Shown here in pieces: positions 11,074 through 19,889 of a DNA stretch of 64,000 bases (the stretch's first letter is position 1; the number at the start of each line of letters is the position of its first letter). The stretch is from Dryocosmus kuriphilus (taxonomy: Eukaryota > Arthropoda > Insecta > Hymenoptera > Cynipidae). The stretch is from contig CM076191.1 of the NCBI GenBank assembly GCA_038277395.1, positions 174,328,552 through 174,392,551 on the forward strand, written 5' to 3'. The notes below the pieces were generated by a model. The model was not told where the DNA came from. It searched no databases and worked only from the letters and a program-made list of their open reading frames with translations. Position numbers and translations under genes: made by a program.

Positions 11074-13879
11074 CCGGGTCAGGTTAAGCTACAAGGCTAA
11101 TAACGGAGGCCACCTGAAAGAGCTAAAATTACAAACATAATTCTTCTTTCCACCCTTGAAATTGGGAAGCTGAAAGTTGCAAAATCAGAATCTACGAATT
11201 CATATGATTACAAATATCTAAAATTTGCTTTGAAAGGTTTAAAATACATCAAATTTTTCTAGTATCTCATAAACTATACGATATGCGTAAAAACTGATAA
11301 GATTTTTAGATTCATCGCCGGAGAAATATTGTAGATATATGAATAAATAAATACATAAAGCTACAGAAATAAATATATGCATGTAAGTAAATAAACAATA
11401 ATTGGTAATGCAAAAAGGGATTAGTTTTATGAAAGCTTTATGAGAGCCATAACTTTCTTGACCGCCTTTTTCGTATTTACGAATCTCGAGGTTGGACCGC
11501 CATAAATTAAATAATAAGAAAAGGATTCAAAGGCACTCAGATAATCTCTAGAGTCGAAATCATTATAATCGAGACTGAAAATTCACTAAAACTTGTATGA
11601 CCTGACCTATCATTTTCGCCTGACATATTCCTGAGATTTTCTTTCGGCAGGGTATATAAAGTAGTCGCAAATATTTTTAACCTATAAAAGTAGAAATTGT
11701 ATCATAATAAATAAATTTCTTTGTCAAGTTTAATTTACGCTAAACTATGAAAATGTTTTCCATTAATAATGTAGAAGTTTCTGTATAAATATATAGGCAC
11801 AACCTATCCAACCTATGTAAACGATGTAAACTTCAGTATCATAATCATCATAATATCATTATAACCCTAAAATAATTCTTCATTTATGTATATTACCTGC
11901 TGCGCGTTTCGTTTAAGTAAATAGAAATAAATCCTCTCGCAACAACAAATATGATTAGAGAGCTTTAATCGCTTTAATCCACTCAAACCTTGGCGGTTAA
12001 AGGGACTAGGTTCCCGAATCCCGTGGGATAGAGTAGGACACAACTATTTCTTGTATTGTGTCTTACTCTAACCAGTGAGTGCAACGATGTAATGCAGAAG
12101 GAAAACAAGTTGCGCAGACATGCGCAGCTTCGTAAGAATGGAAAGTGAAATCAGCTCTGGTGAAACTAGAGATGCAGGTTCGTCAATTCTCTGGTTTTTT
12201 GTGACCTGACGCGGTCATTTTTTTTTTTTTTTTTTCGTTTAGCGAAAATTGAGAATTTATTAAACTTAATACATATCGAATATCGATAGCCCCCGTAGAA
12301 GATTCTAGCATGCGGCATGCACACAACATACGTGTATTTTCACTTTTTTTTATGTTTTATTGCACTTGCTCAGCGACAGGTACAAAATTAAGCATGAAGT
12401 AAGAGACAAAGATAAAGCAACTCAGATCGTGTGAAGACAACAAAAGACATTGCATAACCCAAGGTTGGTACGTACCAGCTCCCTGGTCAGAATTCGGCAG
12501 TTCGAAACTCGGGGTTTTCGACTTTTAACACGAATACTGTAGTATTTTGAGAATTTCATCTTAAAATATAATTTTGTATGCACAATAGTTTAAGACTAAG
12601 TGATTCAAAAATTCCTAAACCTAAAGTCTTGGAAGAAGAAATAGATATGGCCTCAGAAGCTGCGACGGCTGCGACCGACAATTAAAGAGTCAAACGTATC
12701 CTTTTTTTCCCCAAGTTTTAAAAACGTTTTAACTTTGGTTGAATATGAAATTTGCTGAAACTGGCAACCCGATGTTAAACTTTAAAAAAATTTTTTGATT
12801 TTTATCAGTAAAAAAATAGCAAGTTCAAAGTACAAGACTCGATTGCCTTCAAAGTGGTAGAAATATGTATACTTGAGTATTAACAATTTTTCACTGCATT
12901 ACTTCATATTGTCAAATTATTTATTTTGAACTTTTTATAACGAAACAAATGCAGCATTTTTTGGAAAATAAGAAGATGTGTATTAATATTAACATATCTG
13001 ACTAAAAATTAAAAAAAAACGTATAAGAATTCAATGAACTCTTTTATTGCATTTGTATATCTCTGTATGTATTTTGAAATGTCTTTCGTAAACGTTAGAA
13101 ATACATTTCACTGACTTAATAACTTTGCCATTTTTTTAAGGATGGTTCTGAGAAATGCTAATTCTTGTTTTTTTACATGGTGCACTTTCAAGAAATAGTT
13201 CTCTGACTAAATAAATTGACACAGAAACAATATTCAACATAAGTTCGGAAAATTTTGAGGGTCATCTTATTTGCCTTTCGAAAAAGCAAAAGAAGTTTCT
13301 ATTTTCCTGATAAATAATGCTAAATTATACAATTTCCTCAAAATAATTAACAAAAATACTAATCTTACAATGAATAATAATAATGATGATACTTAATGGT
13401 TATTAAAAGTTTCGTTGAACGGTAAGTCGGTAACCAAAAAAAATTCAGATACATTCTTTCTTGAATATATAAATATCAGTTTAAGTTGAAATTCAAATAA
13501 GTTTTATTGCTCAACTATAGGTACAACATTTGATAAAATCTAATTATATTTAGAAAAATGCTACGATAAAAACATTTATTACACCATTTAAGTATATTTT
13601 AAAATTTGATCGTCATTGATGGTCAATTGACCGAAGAAAAAAATGATCGGTCATTCTGCATCTCTAGGTGAAACGCATTTCTTGAACAAACCTTTCCATT
13701 CACATTCTCTTTTCAGAATTTTTATTTTGCACAAATATCGAAAAACTGAAGGGAAAATGTAAAAAATGTTACGGGTAAACCTTCCTTCCATTGTGACATG
13801 CGGGAACACTGATTACAAAGGATTTCTACGGTGAACCTTATAAACTCCGATTTTGGACCCATTTGTGTGGGACACCGAG
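11074..13879. other. Unassigned AT-rich sequence
   Basis: No gene, RNA or clear repeat is supported over this 2.8 kb. There is a T run of about 20 near 12,220-12,240. No open frame has a recognisable domain. Confidence 0.3.
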
Positions 13880-14578
13880 AGTTTAAAAATGACTAGATTT
13901 ATTGTCAATATGTTCTTTTAATCTGCTGCTCAATAGTCTCTTTATCTGTCCTGCATATGTCATTTCCACAATGTTTACATTTTAATCTGTAAATAACTTT
14001 TGTTATTTTCTAATTTAACTTCATATATTGTATTGAAATTGAGCTTCATTAACAAACTTTGAATCCTTTTGAATAGTTATCCTACAAAACGAATGACAAA
14101 AGTGTTTCAAGAATTGAAACTTTTTATATTATTATTATCTTCCCGAACGTTTCTAATTTCAAGTTCTTTTTTATTCTTGATATTCAATTCCATCAAACTA
14201 ATTTTAATGTGTTTCGTTTTAAATTCTTCTGGTTAATGATTTTATGATTTAAGTAAAAGTATCTTTTTCAATTTATTAATGTTTTTATTGTGAAACGATT
14301 TTTGTGGCAGTTTAATAGGCCTCTCCAGTACATTATGTCTTTTCGATACAAGATATTTATGTGACTTCACCATTTTTCTTTCTTATTAAGGTTATATTTA
14401 AAAAATTTATTTATTTTTTATCTACAAGTCTATAATATATTGGTATGTCTTTAAATTTTTTTAAACGTCGTCTTCTAAGTCTTCCATGATCAAATTTGCT
14501 AGGATTGACGAAATAGTTTAAAAGATAATTTTGTGTGGCAATTGGGGTTTCAATTTGTAAGCTTTTCTAAATTATGGC
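13880..14578 (-). pseudogene. Decayed Penelope-like element, GIY-YIG region
   Basis: Minus-strand translation of about 13,910-14,010 gives VIYRLKCKHCGND followed by a TIEQQIKRTY-like stretch. This corresponds to the cysteine-rich and R-x-x-x-H part of the GIY-YIG endonuclease of Penelope-like elements, but the YIGQT core is lost and the frame is interrupted. The AT-rich sequence up to 14,460 is plausibly the remainder of the ORF in decayed form. From about 14,460 to 14,578 the sequence resembles, in inverted orientation, the terminal sequence at 14,666-14,855. The copy is inactive. Assignment rests on this short protein match plus the flanking PLE terminal sequence. Confidence 0.5.
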
Positions 14579-14614
14579 AAAAAATGTGGAACGCTTCACG
14601 ATTTTGCGTGTCAT
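14579..14614 (-). ncRNA. U6 snRNA 3' fragment, inverted copy
   Basis: On the minus strand this reads ATGACACGCAAAATCGTGAA, then GCGTTCCACATTTTTT. That is the last ~30 nt of spliceosomal U6 snRNA plus its U tail, and agrees with the insect-type 3' end I remember. The tail is followed directly by GCCATAATTTAGAAAAGCTT, which is PLE terminal sequence. It is a truncated, non-functional fragment and forms the left arm of the palindrome centred near 14,622. Confidence 0.88.
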
Positions 14615-14665
14615 GGCCCCTGCGCAAGGATGACACGCAAAATCGTGAAGCGTTCCGCATTTTTT
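14612..14665 (+). ncRNA. U6 snRNA 3' half, fused to PLE terminal sequence
   Basis: CATGGCCCCTGCGCAAGGAT then GACACGCAAAATCGTGAAGC then GTTCCGCATTTTT is the 3' half of U6 snRNA (about 54 nt) with one change (CCGCAT for CCACAT). The 5' half, including the ACAGAGA region, and any snRNA promoter are absent, so this is not a working gene. The U tract joins directly to GCCATAATTTAGAAAAGCTT. At 48,747 the same PLE sequence follows the hammerhead-like core and CGTTT. The order, U6 3' end joined upstream of sense-strand retroelement sequence, is that known for U6/LINE-1 chimeric retrocopies. Confidence 0.9.
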
Positions 14666-14855
14666 GCCATAATTTAGAAAAGCTTATAGGTATATGTTTA
14701 TTAAATTTAGTCTCTAATTGCCAAAAGAAAATATCTTTTAAACAATTAATAATTCGATCAATCAAAAAACAGTATCTTTCCATAAAAAAATAAAGATGTC
14801 GCGAAACAATTGACGAAATAGTTGAAACTATCAGACTTCCATGGTTTTGTTTATT
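14666..14855 (+). repeat. PLE terminal sequence (shared with 48,745-48,885)
   Basis: GCCATAATTTAGAAAAGCTT followed by ATAGGTATAT, CTAATTGCCAAAA, ATCTTTTAAACAATTAATAA and TATCTTTCCATAAA is shared with 48,747-48,880 at high identity. At the second locus it directly follows a hammerhead-like core, which identifies it as PLE end sequence. The DIRS element begins at 14,862, just beyond it. Confidence 0.65.
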
Positions 14856-14861
14856 GAAATT

Positions 14862-15049
14862 ATTAATAATCAAACGAACTTATAAAAAGTGATGTTCGAT
14901 TGTAATTATCTGAGTTCCTTGTTCGAGAGATTAACTATGTAGTAGTACTGCTTTCTTGGCCCAGATGTCGCCCTGTTCAGAGTAGAAAAAGAGGGAAAAA
15001 ATCCCCTCCCCTTTATCGCCGTTGCTCGCGCGCCCGCCTAGTGCCATTA
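14862..15049. repeat. DIRS left inverted terminal repeat
   Basis: The inner part (from about 14,932 to GTGCCATTA at 15,049) is the reverse complement of 19,742-19,857 with essentially full identity. It includes a GC-rich stretch with GCTCGCGCGCCCGCC. The outer ~70 bp is unique to this end and longer than the outer part of the right repeat. Such unequal terminal extensions are typical of DIRS elements. Confidence 0.92.
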
Positions 15050-15128
15050 TAGTTTAGAGTGACCCCAAACACTGTGACTTATTCTTTGAGGGGGGCATCA
15101 TTTCATAATGTGAAAAATGGGTGGGAAT
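15050..15128 (-). other. DIRS 3' untranslated segment
   Basis: This short non-coding stretch lies between the left terminal repeat and the internal complementary region, inside the element. No feature is recognised in it. Confidence 0.6.
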
Positions 15129-15237
15129 TTAATCTCTCGAACAAGGAACTCAGATAATTACAATCGAACATCACTTTATAAGTTCGTTTGATTATTAATT
15201 ATCTTTCGTTCCTTGTTCTTCGAGATTAACTATGTAG
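15129..15237. repeat. DIRS internal complementary region (ICR)
   Basis: Positions 15,129 to about 15,199 are the reverse complement of the left element end. Positions from about 15,197 to 15,237 are the reverse complement of the right end, and the two halves overlap by the trinucleotide AAT. In the DIRS model this region serves as template to complete the element ends and form the circular intermediate that the recombinase integrates. Its near-perfect agreement with both ends is the strongest evidence for the element boundaries. Confidence 0.93.
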
Positions 15238-15327
15238 ATGTTTAGAGTAAAACAACCAACGTATTATATTTGATTTTATTCAAATATTTATGAATACACA
15301 AATACTGTTATACATTTTGTTTACACA

Positions 15328-16233
15328 TTAGTTATCGCAAACACTTAACGCAAAATTATTGTCAATTTCTAATATAGGTCGATTATAAAATTTCATGAAC
15401 ATCTGAGAGTTTTGAGACCAACCTGCTGCATTTTTTATTATATTTATGTTAAGCCCTTTTTGAAATGCTTTTGATGTTGACGCATGACGCGTAGAATGAC
15501 CCGAAAACTTCTCATCTAAACCACAAATTTTTAGGATATTCTTTAACCACCTACTTACGGTTTGTGTTGATGCTTTTCTGAAAGGTTTCCTCGTAGTTAT
15601 AATTAAATTTGTTTCGTTACGTCTAAGGTCTGACGTATATTTAATATAAAATAATAATGTTTTTGCAATACAAATTCGAGGTCTTTTTTCAAAGTATGGT
15701 AATGACGCATACGGCTGTGCCCTTCCTGGTCTTGACGTTTTTATTAATTCGGTAATTCTTATTTCTACACCTAAATTAGAACTAGATACATCATTAAGCT
15801 TCAACAGTGATATACTTTGGGCTCGAAACCCAGTGCCTAAAGCTAGCAGCATTGTGAGTTTCATTGATAATTTTTCAAACGTTAAAGTTTCTAAAGGATA
15901 CCATTCTTCTAATTTTTTTAGAACTATTTCTACATCCCATGTGTCAGAATATTTCGGTTTTGGGGGTGTCAACCTGAAAACACCCTTGAAAAATCTACTA
16001 AGCTCTGCGTTGGAAGATATTTCATTGTTAAATAAGAATGAAATCGCTGATCTCATTGAGTTTAACGTGCCGTACTGCGCACCATCTTTAAATTGTTGTG
16101 TTAGAAATTTTAGAACTAAACTCGTGTTTTTAATTAGTGGATCTTCATCTCTTGATTTACAAAATAGGTACCACTTTTGTAAGGCTGAATCGTATTGTTT
16201 GTAAGTGCTTTCAGATATTGAAGCTAACATCAC
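15328..16233 (-). CDS. DIRS tyrosine recombinase
   Basis: A 301-residue tyrosine recombinase that would integrate the circular DNA form of the element. The N-terminal ~100 residues form a SAM-like core-binding region beginning SESTYKQYDSALQKW. The catalytic domain shows Arg137 in GTGFRAQS, His246 and Arg249 in GHSTRH, Trp272 in AAGW and the nucleophile Tyr283 in KFYNRP. All expected catalytic residues are therefore present. The stop is 90 bp beyond the internal complementary region. The start is uncertain: GTG at 16,233 or ATG at 16,230. The frame stays open upstream into the end of the RT gene (at least to about 16,310), with family-like sequence (TLIREGYKRK), so the protein is probably longer and may be made by reinitiation or frameshift. 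No lesion is visible. Confidence 0.93.
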   Translation of the reverse strand: MMLASISESTYKQYDSALQKWYLFCKSRDEDPLIKNTSLVLKFLTQQFKDGAQYGTLNSMRSAISFLFNNEISSNAELSRFFKGVFRLTPPKPKYSDTWDVEIVLKKLEEWYPLETLTFEKLSMKLTMLLALGTGFRAQSISLLKLNDVSSSNLGVEIRITELIKTSRPGRAQPYASLPYFEKRPRICIAKTLLFYIKYTSDLRRNETNLIITTRKPFRKASTQTVSRWLKNILKICGLDEKFSGHSTRHASTSKAFQKGLNINIIKNAAGWSQNSQMFMKFYNRPILEIDNNFALSVCDN

Positions 16234-16250
16234 TTCTAACGAATCATCGT

Positions 16251-18377
16251 CTACGTTTTTTCTTTTATAACCTTCCCTGATAAGAGTCCTGCAATCAAAC
16301 TTAGCTGATTGCAGAGTGGATGGCGTATTTTCCTGGAAGGAGATAATAGTAAATTTTTAGAAGGTTTAAAAATAATAGTATTTCCTATTAGCATTTTTTG
16401 AAATATAGGATACCACGGCTGTGTATTCCACAGCGGCACTATCATAATGCCAGTAGCCTGATCCTCTCTAATTTTCTTTAATGTTTTTGCAATTAACGAA
16501 AACGGTGGAAACGCGTACCAGAAAAACTTTGTCCACCTTATAGTAAAAGCGTTAATAGCGTACGCTTCCGGGTCTCTATTCCACGAACAAAAATATTTAC
16601 ATTTTTTATTAATTCGCGTAGCAAAAAGATCCATGTCTGGCCTGCCGAATTCCTTTACTATATCATATAAAGCGTAGTCTGCAATTTCCCACTCAGTATC
16701 TATATTAGCAATCCTAGAGCCCTCATCAGCTGGATTTTCTTTGGATGCTACATATTCTGCAAATATCCAGATATTACGTTCGATACACCATTCCCATATA
16801 ATTTTTGTAACCTCATTTAAGTTTTTAAATTTTATACCACCCATCTTATTTATATATGAAATGGCTACAATGTTATCGATTCGTAGAAGAATTTGGCAGT
16901 CCCGATCTTTTTCGGAAAAACTTTTCAAAGCGAAAAACGCTGCTAGCAACTCTAGATAATTTATATGGAGATTACATTCTTTCTGATTCCATAAACCATG
17001 CGTACCTTCTACCCCGCAAGTCGCACCCCAGCCAGACTTTGACGCATCTGAGAATATTTCTTTATCAAACTTAAATTTCCGAATATTGTTGTAAGATGTC
17101 AAAATTCTTAGATTCCACCATTTTAAATCAGATAATGCGTGTTCTGTAAATTTAACTATTTTTAGTTCATTTTCTTTAGTTATTGGTCCGTGTAACCACT
17201 TTAAACGTTCTAATTCTTTATAATAGAGCCAACTAAATTTAACTGCAGGGCATGCTGCTACTAAACTCCCTATCAGACTTAATAATTCTTTAAAGTTACA
17301 AACTTTTTGCTTTAACATTTTATCTGTTCTTTCTTTAATCTTAATTTTCTTTTTATCGGTTAACTGAATTGTCATTTCCTCGGAATTTATGAAAACTCCT
17401 AAATGTTTACAAATTTTGCTTGGCTCAAGTACTGATTTTTTATTGTTTGTAATAAAACCCAACATAGTGAAAATGTTTCTTGCAAATACAGTATTATCCG
17501 TACATTCATTTTTTGACTGACTGAAAAATAAAAAATCGTCTAAGTAATTAGTTACTCGCATTCCCTTGTTTCTTAACAATGCTAGAACTGGCTTTAACAC
17601 TTTAGTGTATATGTAAGGGGCCGTGGCCAAACCAAATGGCAGACATGTGAACTCGTAAATGTGATTCTTATAAATAAATCTTAGAAACTTTCTGCAAGAT
17701 TCTACAATAGGTATCATGAAATAAGCATCTTGTAAATCAATGCTGCACATTAGGTCATTATCTTCTAAAATGTTTATCGCTGTTCGTATATCTTCCATTT
17801 TGAAGTGTTCGGTAACTACGAACTCATTGAACTTTCTTAAATTTAGAATAAACCTATCGCTGCCATCTGATTTGGGAATAAGGAAAAACGATGATATAAA
17901 TTGACCCTCGCAGCTTACAACTTTTTTAATAGCACCTAAATTTAATAGATTTGTGACAGCTATGTCAAACCGTTTGTATTCAATTTTTGACATTAGAGTT
18001 TGTTTTGGCAATTTATTTTGACATACAGAACCTTTAAGTGGTATTTCATAACCTTGAATCGTGCCTAGAATAAACCTGTCGCTTGTTATTTTTGACCAAT
18101 TTGTTAAGTAATTCTTTAATCTACCTGCAATGTTTACCTGTGAATCTATTTGTCTCGTTTCAGCGGTTGAGATTGTATGTAATTTTTCTGGAACCCCTTC
18201 TTGTGAATTCTCTGATTCCGAGAGGTGAAATACTTGTTGTATCTGGGATTCCTTTGACCCACCTCCCTTGTTGGCAAAGGAACTCTCCAGTTTAAAGCGT
18301 TGTTCTGACCTTGGGGACGTTGGAACCTCGGTTGGGACTTTTGCAGTTGTTTCCCAATCTTGTCCATTGACTTCAAA
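16251..18377 (-). CDS. DIRS reverse transcriptase / RNase H / methyltransferase-like protein
   Basis: This is the reverse transcriptase polyprotein of the DIRS element. The frame is open for 709 codons. Using the first recognised codon at 18,011 as residue 1, RT motif A is SIDLQDAYFMIPI (about 90-102), motif B is FGLATAP (126-132) and the catalytic box is YLDD (156-159). RNase H follows with Asp322 (FSDAS), Glu354 (YLELLAA), Asp379 (RIDN) and Asp429 (ENPADEGSR). Residues ~458-540 (DLFATR, WNRDPEAYAINAF, FPPFSL, NTQPWYP) match the methyltransferase-like module of DIRS1-type elements; whether it is catalytic is unknown. Upstream of 18,011 the frame continues with DRFILGTIQGYEIPL, which belongs to the same family. 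There is no in-frame ATG before 17,993. The frame lies +1 to the gag-like frame, whose stop is at 18,373, so expression probably needs frameshifting or reinitiation. Confidence 0.93.
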   Translation of the reverse strand, partial: FEVNGQDWETTAKVPTEVPTSPRSEQRFKLESSFANKGGGSKESQIQQVFHLSESENSQEGVPEKLHTISTAETRQIDSQVNIAGRLKNYLTNWSKITSDRFILGTIQGYEIPLKGSVCQNKLPKQTLMSKIEYKRFDIAVTNLLNLGAIKKVVSCEGQFISSFFLIPKSDGSDRFILNLRKFNEFVVTEHFKMEDIRTAINILEDNDLMCSIDLQDAYFMIPIVESCRKFLRFIYKNHIYEFTCLPFGLATAPYIYTKVLKPVLALLRNKGMRVTNYLDDFLFFSQSKNECTDNTVFARNIFTMLGFITNNKKSVLEPSKICKHLGVFINSEEMTIQLTDKKKIKIKERTDKMLKQKVCNFKELLSLIGSLVAACPAVKFSWLYYKELERLKWLHGPITKENELKIVKFTEHALSDLKWWNLRILTSYNNIRKFKFDKEIFSDASKSGWGATCGVEGTHGLWNQKECNLHINYLELLAAFFALKSFSEKDRDCQILLRIDNIVAISYINKMGGIKFKNLNEVTKIIWEWCIERNIWIFAEYVASKENPADEGSRIANIDTEWEIADYALYDIVKEFGRPDMDLFATRINKKCKYFCSWNRDPEAYAINAFTIRWTKFFWYAFPPFSLIAKTLKKIREDQATGIMIVPLWNTQPWYPIFQKMLIGNTIIFKPSKNLLLSPSRKIRHPLCNQLSLIAGLLSGKVIKEKT

Positions 18378-19689
18378 TTATGTATATATATTCTTTTACG
18401 TTATTTCCGAACAATAAATCTGTCGACTCCACCTTATTCATCAATGGTTTAACTTCATCATTAAAACTTTGAGTAATGAGCACTTTTCGAGTTTTGGTCC
18501 AGCTATTAAAAAGATCGGCATTAAGTTTCACTGCATCAGATAGAAATTGTAACAGTATTTCTCTATCGATCATTTCGTGTTCGTCATTCAAGATCATATT
18601 CAGAGCTGAAGCTGTCAAACATAAGCTTGCTCCAATTTCATTTTGGTAATTGAAAAAATATCTTTCCTTTTTTAGTAGCTCTTTATTTATATAAGGTATT
18701 AACTCTTGGTTCACTGCCGGTGGTACTAAATGAAAATCAGTGTGCTTCCTGGGAACTAGATCTAATACCTCCTGCCTTTCTTCTTTAGATACACCACTTT
18801 TGATCCATGCTGCTATTCTATCAGAGACTCCTTTAATTAGTACAAGCTCTTCCGGCTTGTTATCGTCCGGGTGTGCTCCAAGAAACTGATTAGATTCCAC
18901 GCTCAATTTTGATGTAGATGGTGTCACAGCGGACTCAGATTTTTGATCAGTTTCTTTTAAATTTGGTTTCTCAACTTTTGAGGTTTCGTCTACTTCCAAA
19001 GCATTGTCTCTGTCGGATGATGACGATGAGTCTGTTGACAGATGAATACCGAAATTGTATTTCAGATATTTATTACCAGAATTGTTATACTCTTGTTTAA
19101 GAGTGTATATATTATTATAAATCTTGTCTAAAAGTCCTCGTGTAGAGAGGTCAAAAGAAAAATTGTAAACACGACGACCCTTACACCAAAACACAATAAC
19201 AATCACAAGGTCGAGACTTTATCTGAGGAGTATATATTATATGTATAAATCTGTATTATATTTATGTGTTGCGCTTTGCGCATGATTAATTACGGTACGT
19301 TATTTTACCGTAAAATTTAACTAATTTATTTAACACATATCTTTGCAAATGTATATGCTGCGCTTTGCGCAGTTTACAATATATGATTATTTAACCAAGT
19401 AAAAGTAACGCTTTGCGTTTATGCTCGGCTTTTAGCCGGCTATAAAAATCAACGACTACTCTGCTTTGCAGAAACGTCTACCGAACCAACTTTACATGAA
19501 AAGTTTAAAGCTTAGTTTTATATATTGCTTACCAGAGTCATCGGCCTCCCTTGATTTTTGTTTTTTCTCCTTAAATGCTTTGATTCTCTTCTTGGCAGCA
19601 TCCAACATCTCTTGAAGCACTAAGAGCTCTTCGTCATCTTCATTAGACTTCTTGCGTTTTCTTGAACAACTCTTAGTACTTTCTTCCAT
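18373..19689 (-). CDS. DIRS gag-like ORF1, probably two exons
   Basis: Predicted as exon 1 19,689-19,533 and exon 2 19,031-18,373, joined in frame (271 residues). Exon 1 has a clear ATG (MEESTKSCSRKRKK), a basic stretch and a likely coiled coil (ELLVLQEMLDAAKKRIKAF). It ends at a strong donor, CTCTG/GTAAGC. A candidate acceptor, TCTGTCAACAG/AC, restores the reading frame (phase 1) and joins ...READDS to DSSSSSDRDN. Exon 2 carries an acidic, Ser-rich linker, then an alpha-helical region (about 120-270) resembling DIRS gag-like proteins in position and size; no zinc knuckle is seen. An unspliced alternative frame runs 19,206-18,373 from GTG. The gene presumably encodes the structural RNA-binding protein; function is inferred from position. 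Confidence 0.65.
19032..19532 (-). other. Predicted intron in DIRS gag-like gene
   Basis: A 501-nt segment with GT at 19,532-19,531 in the context CTG/GTAAGC, and AG at 19,033-19,032 preceded by TTCATCTGTCA. Removing it fuses two open frames without a stop. Spliceosomal introns have been reported in some DIRS1-like elements. The acceptor tract is only weakly pyrimidine-rich, so the exact 3' site could differ. Confidence 0.55.
19270..19472. repeat. Five short TTT-loop hairpins inside the DIRS intron
   Basis: Perfect 5-6 bp stems around a TTT loop occur at 19,270-19,282 (TGCGCTTTGCGCA), 19,358-19,372 (CTGCGCTTTGCGCAG), 19,407-19,419 (AACGCTTTGCGTT), 19,426-19,438 (CGGCTTTTAGCCG) and 19,460-19,472 (TCTGCTTTGCAGA). 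The stems differ in sequence but keep the loop, which suggests selection for, or repeated generation of, the fold. Confidence 0.8.
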
Positions 19690-19741
19690 AGTAGAGACTT
19701 ACTTGCGACCATACTAGTGTACTCTGCGGCGCCAAGAAACG

Positions 19742-19889
19742 TAATGGCACTAGGCGGGCGCGCGAGCAACGGCGATAAAGGGGAGGGGATTTTTTCCCTC
19801 TTTTTCTACTCTGAACAGGGCGACATCTGGGCCAAGAAAGCAGTACTACTACATAGTTAATCTCGAAGAACAAGGAACGAAAGATAATT
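19742..19889. repeat. DIRS right inverted terminal repeat
   Basis: The inner ~115 bp is the reverse complement of the left repeat, beginning at AATGGCACTAGGCGGGCG. The outer ~35 bp, ending GGAACGAAAGATAATT, is specific to this end and is copied in complement into the internal complementary region. As the gene strand is minus, this is the element's 5' end and should contain the promoter. Confidence 0.92.

Larger units (their letters stand above)
14560..14687. repeat. U6-PLE palindrome
   Basis: Arms of about 55 nt, each consisting of PLE terminal sequence (AAGCTTTTCTAAATTATGGC and its complement) and U6 3' sequence, face each other across a ~15-nt spacer that is U6 sequence present only on the + side. 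The inversion joint coincides with CATG/ATG, a three-base microhomology between the two U6 copies. Only one or two mismatches separate the arms, so the structure is either young or maintained. Confidence 0.9.
14862..19889 (-). mobile_element. DIRS1-type tyrosine-recombinase retrotransposon, complete
   Basis: A 5,028-bp element coding on the minus strand. It has inverted terminal repeats (14,862-15,049 and 19,742-19,889), an internal complementary region (15,129-15,237), and gag-like, RT/RNase H/methyltransferase-like and tyrosine recombinase genes in DIRS order. Both ends are defined by the internal complementary region, which joins the reverse complement of the left end to that of the right end through a shared ATT/AAT. 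ATT is accordingly found at both ends (14,862-14,864 and 19,887-19,889). No stop or indel is evident in the RT or recombinase frames, so the copy may be recent. DIRS elements integrate by recombinase and make no target duplication, and none is evident. Confidence 0.93.

Noticed and set aside
11985..12060. tRNA gene candidate around GGTTCCCGAATCCCG
   Set aside because: The T-arm spacing is wrong and no acceptor or anticodon stems can be formed.
14579..14665. Functional U6 snRNA gene
   Set aside because: Only the 3' half is present, the 5' half and ACAGAGA box are missing, and the copy is inverted on itself and fused to retroelement sequence.
18146..18376. A separate 76-codon minus-strand gene between gag and RT
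   Set aside because: It begins at TTG and lies in the third frame over the region where the RT frame is open and carries family-like sequence (DRFILGTIQGYEIPL); it is a shadow.
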